DNA of 11,119 nt from CAYWNK01 sp047639615 (GTDB taxonomy: Bacteria > Planctomycetota > UBA1135 > GCA-002686595): the NCBI GenBank assembly GCA_047639615.1, contig JBLIOL010000181.1, positions 1 through 11,119 of the forward strand, read 5' to 3'. The notes beneath the pieces were generated by a model. That model searched no databases, was not told the origin of the DNA, and saw only the letters and a list, made by a program, of their open reading frames with translations. A program made the position numbers and the translations under genes. Shown here piece after piece: positions 1-9,168 of this stretch; within the stretch, counting starts at the first letter, position 1, and each line of letters begins with the position of its first letter.

Positions 1-451
1 CGGGGCCATTGGACCAGGCGGAGTGATGCGGTTTCGCGCCTGACCCCAAGCCTCGAATGCGAGCATGGCGCTGCCCAGGTCCTACCCCATGCGTAAAGGC
101 AGGTGCTCGGGTCCGCCACTACCGAGCTTCCCCCGCTCAAGCCAAACTCGCTGGTGTTCGCGGCGCGCCCATCCCCCTGGATCGGTGCGAGTGCAGATCT
201 TGAGTCGGCAGCAATGCGTTGGCGGGCCTCAGCGCCGGGCGGTCCGGGGGCTGACTTTGCTTGGCCGTTGAGGTCGCTGGGCTGGTCGCTGGAGAGTGCG
301 CAGATGGCCGGGGCAACAGGCTTTGGCTGAGCATCGGAGCTTGCCTGGGATTGGAGGGGCTTCATGGCCCTCAAAATCCCTCTGTATCAGGCCTTGGGGC
401 AGCTGCTCGTGTGCCGGTGGCCCACAGGTTCTCTTGCCGGGCAGAGAATCT

Positions 452-484
452 GGGCGGGGGCTGCGGGGGCTGCGGGGGGGGGGG
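452..484 (+). other. G-quadruplex motif with GGGGGCTGC tandem units
   Basis: There are four G tracts: 452-454 (3), 456-460 (5), 465-469 (5) and 474-484 (11). Loops of 1, 4 and 4 bases separate them, which meets the usual quadruplex rule. The core is two tandem copies of GGGGGCTGC (456-473) running into the 11-G tract. Slippage or sequencing error is likely in the G11 run, so its exact length should not be trusted. It lies about 0.5 kb upstream of acs. Confidence 0.6.
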
Positions 485-694
485 CTAATTCGCGCCGGTG
501 TGATTCGATCCTGGTGCCGCGGCTCGAGCTGAGGCCAGGGGGGCGTGGGATGTTTGTTCCAAGTCCACCCAGCGGCGTTCGCCGGACTGGGGGAAGCGCA
601 CGAGGGCCCAATTATTCCACATCTGTAGGACCTGGACGGCCTGGGTGCTGGTGGGCGGGGCTTGCATGCGGAGGTCTTGGTCGAGGATGGTCAA
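485..694 (-). CDS. Possible small protein or gene remnant, SH3-like C-terminus
   Basis: This minus-strand frame starts at TTG (692-694) and would encode 69 residues. The frame is open back to about 880, but that stretch is Arg/Pro-rich and has no ATG or GTG. The middle of the protein (about residues 1-50) looks real. Its third codon positions are about 80% G/C by my count, while second positions are only about 45%, the pattern of genuine genes in GC-rich genomes. The segment MWNNWALVRFPQSGERRWVD resembles the end of a bacterial SH3-like domain, where a Trp-x-x-Val-Arg strand is followed by a turn and Trp-Val. No Shine-Dalgarno sequence or good start supports it. It may be the 3' end of a decayed gene, or chance. 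I do not recognise the family. Confidence 0.3.
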   Translation of the reverse strand: MTILDQDLRMQAPPTSTQAVQVLQMWNNWALVRFPQSGERRWVDLEQTSHAPLASARAAAPGSNHTGAN

Positions 695-755
695 GTGATT
701 GGTCTTCGAGAGATTTTTGGGGAGACCGTTTGGGCGGAGGGGGGAGTCCGCGCGC

Positions 756-771
756 GGGCCGGGTGGGTGGG
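756..771 (+). other. Compact G-quadruplex motif
   Basis: Four GGG tracts (756-758, 761-763, 765-767, 769-771) are separated by loops CC, T and T. Such short loops favour a stable parallel quadruplex. The motif is on the strand that would be the mRNA sense strand for acs, about 250 bases upstream of its start. It could act in DNA, or in RNA if the transcript begins further upstream. No function is shown by the sequence. Confidence 0.55.
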
Positions 772-861
772 TCGGTTCGTGAAGGGGGGACCTGATCCTT
801 CGTCCGCCCCTGGCCCGTTCTTGCCGTCTTCCCTCGGCTTTTCGACGCCGTTCCCAGGCCT

Positions 862-887
862 TCGACAGGTAGTGAAATGGCTAATAT
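862..887 (+). promoter_or_regulatory. Weak candidate sigma70-type promoter for acs operon
   Basis: TCGACA (862-867) matches the -35 consensus at 5 of 6 positions. TAATAT (882-887) matches the -10 consensus at 4 of 6 and lies in the only A/T-rich patch upstream of acs. The 14-base spacer is shorter than the usual 16-18, so this is a weak call. If it is used, transcription would begin near 895, after the start of the 33-codon frame at 877, so that peptide could not then be made. Confidence 0.2.
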
Positions 888-978
888 TTCTCAGCTTCTT
901 CGGTCCGCTCGTGGACCACTTCTGACGATTGAGCGCAGCCTTACCGAGCTAGCTCTCGGCGAGACTGAGGGTGCATGA
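877..978 (+). CDS. Candidate 33-residue leader peptide upstream of acs
   Basis: An ATG at 877, with AGGT six bases upstream (867-870), opens a 33-codon frame that begins MANISQLLRS. Its TGA stop (976-978) overlaps the earliest in-frame acs ATG (975) in an ATGA arrangement, typical of translational coupling. The peptide has a balanced composition and could form an amphipathic helix. Against it, about 44% of third codon positions are G/C, far below the neighbouring genes, so selection as a host protein is doubtful. It could be a regulatory leader whose translation delivers ribosomes to acs, or chance. I recognise no family. Confidence 0.3.
   Translation: MANISQLLRSARGPLLTIERSLTELALGETEGA
902..959 (+). 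promoter_or_regulatory. Two small tandem hairpins before acs
   Basis: GGTCC (902-906) pairs with GGACC (913-917) across a 6-base loop. CCGAG (944-948) pairs with CTCGG (955-959) across the 6-base loop CTAGCT. Both 5-bp stems lie just before the acs start region and inside the 33-codon frame. They could structure the leader RNA, but stems this short also arise by chance. Confidence 0.2.
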
Positions 979-1019
979 CTAGACTTGGCGCTCCCCCTCT
1001 TGTCTCCTTGGCATCGTCA

Positions 1020-2968
<1,949 letters not shown>

Positions 2969-2969
<1 letters not shown>

Positions 2970-5854
2970 TGCTCTCCTTTATACTCACACTCGGATTGAT
3001 TGCTCCGGTTGCCGGTCAGGACGCACCCACGCCCGCACTCGGACTAGCGGAGCAGTTGATCGGAGAACACGGCTGTACGGCTTGCCACCAGGCGCCGGCG
3101 AACGCTGAAGCTTGGCTGCAGACACGCAACACTCCGGACCTGACCCATGTGGGCTCGCGTCTGGGAGCGACTTGGTTGCGCAACTACCTGCTGGACCCGC
3201 GCGGCACCAAGGACTGGACCAGCATGCCGCATCTCTTGGGCAAATTCGGGCCTGAGACGCGCGCGGAGGTGGCCGATGGTTTGGTGGCCTTCCTCAGTAC
3301 TCTCGGCGAAGGGGTGCAGCAGCAGCGCGTGCCCATGGACGTCTCCGAGTTGGAGCGTGGTCGCGCGCTCTTTCACGAGATCGGATGCGTGGCGTGCCAT
3401 GCGCCCCAACAGGAATCCTGGGAGCGCGAAGCCAGCCTTCTGGAGCTCCTGGAAGCGGAGGCCAAAGGGGTGGAGCTGTTCGATACGGGTGACGACGAGG
3501 AGCAGCCGTGGATGCTGCCCGGGACCTTGGCACCGCCGGATCTGGACCTGGCTAGCTTCCTGCCAACCAAGTACGGACCCGATGCACTGACGGCCTTTCT
3601 ATTGGATCCGGTGGCAGTGCGCCCGAGCGGCCACATGCCGAATATGAGTCTGGAGGAAGATGAGGCGCGCGCCATTGCCCTCTATCTGCTGCGCGAGCGC
3701 GCGTTTGCGGGCGAGGGCATGCAGAAGATCACGGGGCTGCACTACGAGCTGTTTGAACAGCCCAAGGGGCAGTCGGAGCCGGACTTCGCTGTGGACCTGC
3801 CCGTGCGTACAGGCTCGCACCCTCGGCCGGATATCAGCATGGAGCGCCGCGACGAGCACTTCGGCTTGCGTTTCCGCGGCATGCTGCAGATACCTGAAGA
3901 TGGGAGCTGGAGCCTGAGCCTGCGTTCGGATGATGGCTCGCGTCTGGTGCTCGATGGCCGTCAGGTGATCGATAACTGGGGCAACCATGCGCCACAGACT
4001 AAGGAGGTGACCCTCGATCTGTACGCGGGGCCCCACAGCTTGGGCTTGACCTACTTCGAGAACAGCGGCGGCGAAGAGCTGGAGATGCTCTGGCGCGGTC
4101 CGGGTATGGATGAGTTCGAGAGCATTCCGGCCTCGGCCTTCTCGCACCTTAGTTTGGTGCTCGAACCCTTGGACGGCGAGCAGCCGGAGCTCGATCGGCG
4201 CCAGGTGCGCGCCGGGCAGGGCTACTTCACGGGACTCGGTTGCGCCGCATGCCACACCACGGGCGTGGAAGAGATCGACAGCCAGGCTGGGGTCGGAACA
4301 GCCCTGGGTAAGCCGCTCCTGGAACTGCACGGCCTTGAGGCTGCTGGTTGCTTGGAAGTGGGCGGCCCCGAGCCGAGCTCGCCGCGCTTCCGTTTCGACG
4401 ACGAAGAGCTCACCGCATTGCGCTCTTGGTTAGCGCAACCGCGCGACATGTCGGCAGCGCCCACCGCCGAGCAGCGTGTGGCGCGTCACCTGGAGCGGAT
4501 GGCGTGCACAGCTTGCCACCGGCGCGGCGATATCGGCGGCGTGCATCCTGATCGCAAGGACTACTTCTTAGCCGATGAGAATGCTGAGTTGGGCGACGAG
4601 AGTCGCTATCCGCCGCCTCTGGGCGGCGTGGGTTCGAAGCTACGTAGCGCGGCGCTGGCTGCGGTGCTGCTCGAGGGTGACGGCGTGCGGCCCTATGTGA
4701 AGGTGCGCATGCCGCAGTTCGGCAGCGAGGGCGTGGGCTGGATGGTGGAGAGCTTCGCCGAGGCGGATCTCTCCGCGGCCGAGGCCCAGGCGGTCGAGGC
4801 TGGCGGCGAGCTGCCCGCCGAGCGGGTGGTCATGGCTCAGCACCTCGCCGGGCGCGAAGGGTTGGGCTGTATTCAATGCCATGACTTTGCGGGTGTACCC
4901 TCGCTGGGTATTCGCGCTGCGGATATGGCGCGCATGCACGAGCGCCTACGACCGGACTGGTTCAAGCGACTGCTGCGCGATCCCGCCAGCGTCAACATGA
5001 ACACGCGCATGGCGGATCTTTGGGTGGATGGGCGCAGTCCGATTGCGGATGTGCTCGACGGCGATCCGGATGCGCAAATCGACGCCATCTGGGACTATCT
5101 ATCCTTGGGGTGGGCCATGCCCTACCCCGACGGGTTGGTGGCGCCGGACTCGGACTTCGCTTTGCATGCCACCACCGGCGTCGAGTGCGTCAGTACCTTC
5201 TGGCGCGGGGCCGGACCGCGGGTCGTGGCCGTGGGCCATCCCGAGCGCTTGCACTATGCCTTCGACGTTGGCCACTCGCGCATGCACGTGGCTTGGCGCG
5301 GGGCTTTCTTCAACGCACGCGGTACCTGGCAGGGTCGGGCTGGGCAGTTGGAGTCGGCACCGGGTGGTGCGGCTCTGATGTTTGCGCCGGGACTGCTGGT
5401 GGCGCGTTTGGACGAGGCTTCGGATCCCTGGCCAGGCGGTCAAGGAAAGGAGGCCGGCGCCCAAGGCCTCGGTCGCAGCTACGACGACCTCGGTCGTCCG
5501 GGTTTCAGCTACAGGCTCGGCGACTTGGAGTTGCTTGAGAGCGTTGAACCCAGCATGCGCGTGGGCGGCGTGTCGATGACGCGCCGGGTGCAAGTGTCTG
5601 CTGGCAGCGGTGTGGATCCGAGTGGGATCTACCTGCGCTTGGCGGTGGGCGATCGCATTACGGCGCTCGACGGTGGTGGCTATGCGGTCAAAGGTGCTGC
5701 GGACTATCAGGTCGCGTCCATCAACGGCGCGAAGGCTGAGATCATCGAGTTAGAGGGCCGCATGGAATTGCGCGCCTTGGTTTTCCTGGTCGCCTCCGGC
5801 GATCAATTTGACGGGCCCCCTGAGGGGGCATGCTCCTGGGAGGTGCAGTGGTAA
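2969..5854 (+). CDS. Secreted pentahaem cytochrome c / PA14 domain protein
   Basis: This is a 961-residue exported protein. A short hydrophobic leader (residues 1-16, ending VAG) should direct it to the periplasm or cell surface, where c-type haems are attached. Five CxxCH sites are visible, at Cys36, Cys140, Cys425, Cys513 and Cys634. Candidate axial methionines lie in SMPHL, GHMPNM, VRMPQF and NTRMAD. Haems 1-2 precede a PA14 domain (about 255-395) with the typical SDDG and IPASAF motifs. Haems 3-5 follow it, then a beta-rich C-terminal region (about 730-961) containing the segment HYAFDVGHSRMHVAWRG. PA14 domains often bind glycans, and the haems should pass electrons onward, probably from the dehydrogenase-like partner encoded next. 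The ATG overlaps the acs stop (TGATG), and GGGGAG (2955-2960) is a good Shine-Dalgarno site. Substrate and redox partner are unknown. Architecture is certain; the role is inferred. Confidence 0.9.
5815..5829 (+). promoter_or_regulatory. GC hairpin ahead of the third operon gene
   Basis: GCCCCC (5815-5820) and GGGGGC (5824-5829) form a perfect 6-bp all-GC stem with a TGA triloop. It lies within the last codons of the cytochrome gene, ending 24 bases before the next start. It leaves the Shine-Dalgarno site GGGAGG (5838-5843) free. It could slow ribosomes, mark an RNA processing point or tune expression of the downstream gene. It is too weak alone, and lacks a T tract, to be called a terminator. 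Confidence 0.3.
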
Positions 5855-7329
5855 TGCTCATTGGAATTGCTGTGCTGGCTTGCATGCCGGCTGTGTGTCA
5901 GGAACCGGAAGCGCTGCCGAGTATTCCGCAGGAGAGCGACTACCTCTTGGTGGAGGGCTATCCGCTTACGGAGGAGCAGATCCTCGAGGTGGGCGGCATT
6001 ACCTTCCTGCCCGATGGGCGGCCTATGGTCTGCACCCGGCGCGGTGAGGTCTACATCGTCAAGAACGCCTTCGCGGAGAATATCGAGGACGCCTCGCTGG
6101 AACTCTTCACCGATGGTCTGCAGGAACCCCTGGGACTGCTGGCGGAGGAGGACGGTTGGATCTATCTGACCCAACGCGGCGAGGTCAGCCGCATGCGCGA
6201 CGATGATGGCGACGGCCGCATGGATCGCATCGAAACCATCTGCGAGGACTGGGAGCTCTCGGGCAACTACCACGAGTATTGCTTCGGGCCGCGCCGTGCT
6301 CCGGATGGTTCCCTGTGGATCACCCTCAACAAACCCTTCGGCCCCGAGCCCTTCGGGCGCGTGGAGTGGCGCGGCTATGCCATGCGCCTCGATGGCCGTA
6401 AGGCCGTGCCCGAGGCGGCGGGCTTGCGCTCGCCCGCGGGTGTGGAGTTCAGCCCCTGGGGCGAGCTCTTCTATACGGACAATCAGGGCGAGTGGTGCGG
6501 CGCGAGCAAGCTCAGCTTGATTACCCCGGGCAGCTTCCACGGCCATCCGCATGGCGTGCCGAGCGCTAAGAGTCCGCGCTGGAAGCATCCGCTGCCGCCG
6601 GATTCGCCCAACGGCATCCTGTTCCCGCTCTTTGCGGAACAGCAGCCCACTTTCCAAATGCCGGCCGTTTGGTTCCCCTATGACAAGGTCGGACGCAGTC
6701 CGGCTGGCATCGCTTGGGACACCAAGGGCGCCTTTGGCCCCTTCAAGGGCCAGTGCTTTGTGGTCGATCAGTACGAGGCCTTGATCATGCGCGTCTCCCT
6801 CGAGCAGGTGGACGGTCATTGGCAGGGGGCGGTCTATCGCTTCCGCGAGGGCCTGGCCTGCGGCGCGATTCGTTTGGCATTCGCGGACGATGGCTCGCTG
6901 CTGGTGGGTGAGACCAATCGCGGCTGGGGCGGCAAGGGAAGCAAGTCCTTCGGCCTAGAGCGCGTGCGCTGGCGCGGAGAGACGCCCTTCGAGGTGCTCT
7001 CGACCCACGCCAAGCATGATGGCTTTGAGTTGCGTTTCACCAAGCCCGTGGACAAACGCACGGCCAAGGACACGGACAACTACAAGCTCGAGAGCTACAC
7101 CTATCTGCTGCACTCGGACTACGGCAGTCCGGAGGTGGAGCGTCAGCAGTTGGAAGTACGCTCGGTCAAGGTCTCGGAGGACGGGCTCTCGGTGCGGCTC
7201 AAGATCGATGGGCTGCGCAAGGGCTACGTGCACGAGTTCCACTTGGATGGGTTGCTCGAGAGCGGCGGCGCGCCGTTGCTACACGCGGCGATCTACTACA
7301 CCTTGTCGCACTTGGCGCCGCCCGAGTGA
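5854..7329 (+). CDS. Secreted glucose/sorbosone dehydrogenase-like propeller protein
   Basis: This 491-residue exported protein is related to PQQ-type glucose/sorbosone dehydrogenases and the 'membrane-bound dehydrogenase' propellers abundant in Planctomycetota. The body (about 30-385) has repeated propeller strands, a calcium-loop-like DDDGDGRMDRI from Asp116, GNYHEYCFGPRR, and LRSPAGVEFSPWGELFYTDN. The C-terminal part (about 390-491) is a beta-sandwich with the FELRFTKPVD, DYGSPEV and GYVHEFHLDG signatures that, from memory, recur at the ends of such proteins. I chose the ATG at 5854 because it overlaps the previous stop (TAATG) and has GGGAGG (5838-5843) at the right distance. The in-frame ATG at 5830 has its G run too close. 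The N-terminus is hydrophobic but lacks a basic residue, and VLAC (Cys10) resembles a weak lipobox, so it may be a lipoprotein. It probably oxidises a sugar or alcohol and feeds the co-encoded cytochrome; substrate and cofactor are unproven. Confidence 0.85.
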   Translation: MLIGIAVLACMPAVCQEPEALPSIPQESDYLLVEGYPLTEEQILEVGGITFLPDGRPMVCTRRGEVYIVKNAFAENIEDASLELFTDGLQEPLGLLAEEDGWIYLTQRGEVSRMRDDDGDGRMDRIETICEDWELSGNYHEYCFGPRRAPDGSLWITLNKPFGPEPFGRVEWRGYAMRLDGRKAVPEAAGLRSPAGVEFSPWGELFYTDNQGEWCGASKLSLITPGSFHGHPHGVPSAKSPRWKHPLPPDSPNGILFPLFAEQQPTFQMPAVWFPYDKVGRSPAGIAWDTKGAFGPFKGQCFVVDQYEALIMRVSLEQVDGHWQGAVYRFREGLACGAIRLAFADDGSLLVGETNRGWGGKGSKSFGLERVRWRGETPFEVLSTHAKHDGFELRFTKPVDKRTAKDTDNYKLESYTYLLHSDYGSPEVERQQLEVRSVKVSEDGLSVRLKIDGLRKGYVHEFHLDGLLESGGAPLLHAAIYYTLSHLAPPE

Positions 7330-7339
7330 GGCGAATAGA

Positions 7340-7376
7340 GCGAAGGCACCCAGGGAATCGACCTGGGTGCCTTCGC
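7340..7376. terminator. Bidirectional stem-loop between convergent genes
   Basis: A perfect 15-bp stem (7340-7354 with 7362-7376) closes a 7-base loop, GAATCGA. It starts 11 bases after the dehydrogenase stop and lies between convergent transcription units, the usual place for a shared terminator. Neither strand has a T tract after the stem, so it is not a classic intrinsic terminator. It may instead act as a transcription pause or a barrier to 3' exonucleases. Confidence 0.75.
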
Positions 7377-7385
7377 AGGGGGGCT

Positions 7386-7421
7386 TGTGGCGCGCGAGCT
7401 TGCCGTTCGCGATTTGCCACA
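7386..7421. other. Second stem-loop in convergent gap
   Basis: TGTGGC (7386-7391) pairs with GCCACA (7416-7421). Inside it CGCGA (7393-7397) pairs with TCGCG (7407-7411) across a 9-base loop. It fills the gap between the strong stem-loop and the lipoprotein stop, 23 bases from the latter, and may serve as that gene's own 3' structure. No T tract follows. Confidence 0.4.
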
Positions 7422-7443
7422 GGGGGGGATCCTTCCGAGAGGT

Positions 7444-9066
7444 CTACTTGTGGAAGTGCGTGGCTTCCGTAGCGGGTACCGGGCGCGTGAGGCGCGCGGA
7501 GGTCATGCTTGCGCCAAGGCGCTGGTCGCCCTCTTGGCTGCTGCGTACGGCAATCTGCCAGGTGGCGGTGGCGCCCGCGGCTAGGGATTCAAGGGGCTCG
7601 AAGGTGATGACCTGGCCATCGAGCACGCCGGCCGTGGGGCCTTGCGGGTTCACGAGCGTCATGCCCTCGTCGAGGGTGACCACCACGCGGATGTCCTGGC
7701 CGGGAGCGGATCCCTCGTTCGTGACGTGCACGTCGTAGGTCAGCGTCTCGCCAACCAGCACGGGATCGCTTTGATCGCGGACTGCGAGCCGTAGGGCGCT
7801 GATGCGGCCGAGGCTAATCTCCTCGGTGTCGCTGAGAGGATCGAGGCGTTCGCCGGAAACCTGAGCCAGGATGCGGGCGGTGCCCTCGTCCTCGGCTTGG
7901 AGGTAGAGCTCGATGCTCTTCGTGTTGCCGGCGGGCAGGCTGCCCAGGTTCCAGACCAGCTTGTCGCCCAGTTGCTGGGGAGCGACGGAGGACTCCACGA
8001 AGCTCATGCCAACGGGGATCAGGTGCTGCAGCACAACCTGGCGTGCTTCGCCGTCGCCGCTGTTGCTGATGCGCAGGGTCCAACGCGAAGGCCGGCCGAG
8101 GAATGCCTTCGAGGGGCCGCTGACGTCGATGGCCAGGACGGCCTGTTGGACGGTGATGCAGCGCGTGGGAGCGAGCACGGCCTCGCCGTGGCGCATGCTA
8201 GCGCTGGCACTGGCTTGGAAGTCGCCGGACTCGGGGGCGCGCGCTACGACCATGAGGGTCTTGGAATCGCCCGCACCGAGGGTGCCCACGGGGATTGCGA
8301 TGTGACTGTCACCGTGCTCGGTGACCAGGCCGGCGGGCAGGTTGACCTGTAGGAGGATGTCGCGGGCGGCGCCGGTGCCGGCGTTTCGCACGCTCAGTTC
8401 GAGGGGGATGTCCTCATTCGTGCCCGCAATGGCGGGCATGTGGAATTCCAGCTCGAGGATCGGGACCACCACGGCAATCGTGCTGCGCATGCTGGTGAGG
8501 TAGGTGGCTTGCGCCATGCCGACCACTTCGATGCCGCCGGTGGCTGCGGCGCGCACGAGGATCGTGAACTGCTCTTTGGGAGCGAGGGTGCCAAGGGCCC
8601 AGGTGGCCGCGCCGCTTGCGTCAATACTTGCGGCCGGTTCGGTCTCGCGCAGTACTAGGTTTGTGGTGCCGTGTTCGATGATGACCACCTGCTCCAGAGA
8701 GACATCGGTCAGGTTGCTGACGAGCAGTTGGTATTCGAAGTCAACGCCTTGAACCACTTCGCGCGGGGCGAGCTTCTCCAAGAGCAGCGCGCTAGTAGCG
8801 ACGTCGCCCGTGGGCAAGGCCTGAACGGTGCGCGTCCAATCCTTGCTCTCGAGATCGGTCCTGACCGGGGCGGGGGCTTCCACCAGTACGGGTTCGGGCG
8901 TCTCAGCCCGGGCTTCGCGCGCATTCTTGACGGTGCGCGTCTCAACCCACTTGGCTGCCTCTTGAACTTCCGGCGCGGGATCGCTCTTGCGGAAAGGTTC
9001 GAATTCGGAACAGCCCACAAGCAGGCTTGCCAGAAGTGCCCAGGTGAGTGAGTGGGAGCGTTGCAT
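7444..9066 (-). CDS. Lipoprotein with four DUF11-like beta-sandwich repeats
   Basis: This 540-residue envelope protein begins with a basic, hydrophobic leader ending in the lipobox LVGC, so lipidation is expected at Cys19. A charged, Pro/Glu-rich linker (about 20-90) follows. Four similar domains of about 100 residues then occur at roughly 95-200, 203-305, 309-405 and 424-527. Each has the DUF11/CARDB pattern of a strand carrying V-x-N (SNLT, RNAG, SNSG, TNEG), a segment describing a 'lpaGl' turn, and a 'LGtLaaG' turn. Such domains are structural or adhesive; DUF11 repeats occur in the chlamydial envelope protein OmcB. Here only Cys19 and Cys303 are present, so there is no disulphide network. 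No enzymatic motif is visible. No Shine-Dalgarno site precedes the ATG. It is separated by 102 bases from the epimerase gene upstream and may have its own promoter. Confidence 0.85.
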   Translation of the reverse strand: MQRSHSLTWALLASLLVGCSEFEPFRKSDPAPEVQEAAKWVETRTVKNAREARAETPEPVLVEAPAPVRTDLESKDWTRTVQALPTGDVATSALLLEKLAPREVVQGVDFEYQLLVSNLTDVSLEQVVIIEHGTTNLVLRETEPAASIDASGAATWALGTLAPKEQFTILVRAAATGGIEVVGMAQATYLTSMRSTIAVVVPILELEFHMPAIAGTNEDIPLELSVRNAGTGAARDILLQVNLPAGLVTEHGDSHIAIPVGTLGAGDSKTLMVVARAPESGDFQASASASMRHGEAVLAPTRCITVQQAVLAIDVSGPSKAFLGRPSRWTLRISNSGDGEARQVVLQHLIPVGMSFVESSVAPQQLGDKLVWNLGSLPAGNTKSIELYLQAEDEGTARILAQVSGERLDPLSDTEEISLGRISALRLAVRDQSDPVLVGETLTYDVHVTNEGSAPGQDIRVVVTLDEGMTLVNPQGPTAGVLDGQVITFEPLESLAAGATATWQIAVRSSQEGDQRLGASMTSARLTRPVPATEATHFHK

Positions 9067-9142
9067 GGGCGGAGTAGTGGGATGGATGCCTGGAGGGGCG
9101 CACCGAGCCCAAGGCAGGGTGCTACATCCAAAACTATCGCAC

Positions 9143-9161
9143 TTCCGCCGATCCGGCGGAA
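9143..9161 (-). terminator. Stem-loop after the epimerase gene
   Basis: TTCCGCCG (9143-9150) pairs with CGGCGGAA (9154-9161) across a 3-base loop, eight bases beyond the stop of the minus-strand epimerase gene. Read in that gene's direction, the stem is followed within ten bases by a short TTTT run, so it is a plausible intrinsic terminator. A third copy of TTCCGCC (9163-9169) touches the stop codon and extends the symmetry. Confidence 0.5.
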
Positions 9162-9168
9162 ATTCCGC

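Larger units (their letters stand above)
1..861. other. Gene-poor, G-rich upstream region
   Basis: I see no recognisable full-length gene here. Open frames on both strands translate to Gly/Pro/Arg/Ser-rich sequence without motifs, as expected by chance in GC-rich DNA. The + strand is rich in G runs, including an 11-base G tract (474-484) and two G-quadruplex motifs, listed separately. One minus-strand segment (about 485-694) has coding-like composition and is also listed separately. I looked for tRNA arms and rRNA signatures and saw none. The region could be a decayed gene, a long regulatory leader or an unrecognised RNA. Confidence 0.5.

Noticed and set aside
498..520. ATTCGATCC resembling a tRNA T-loop
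   Set aside because: The flanking bases do not form the 5-bp T stem, and no acceptor, D or anticodon arms are present.
364..795. A 143-codon + strand frame in the upstream region
   Set aside because: It is dominated by Gly, Arg, Ser and Trp from G runs, has no motif or Shine-Dalgarno site, and overlaps the more protein-like minus-strand segment.
3599..4330. A 243-residue minus-strand frame inside the cytochrome gene
   Set aside because: It is a shadow of the haem/PA14 frame, with His/Ala/Gln-rich composition and no family signature.
5830..5853. Earlier ATG for the dehydrogenase-like gene
   Set aside because: The G run before it is too close to serve as a ribosome site. The ATG at 5854 has better spacing and the same one-base overlap as the previous junction.
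5803..6819. A 338-residue minus-strand frame across the cytochrome/dehydrogenase junction
   Set aside because: It is antisense to two well-supported genes and has no recognisable domain.
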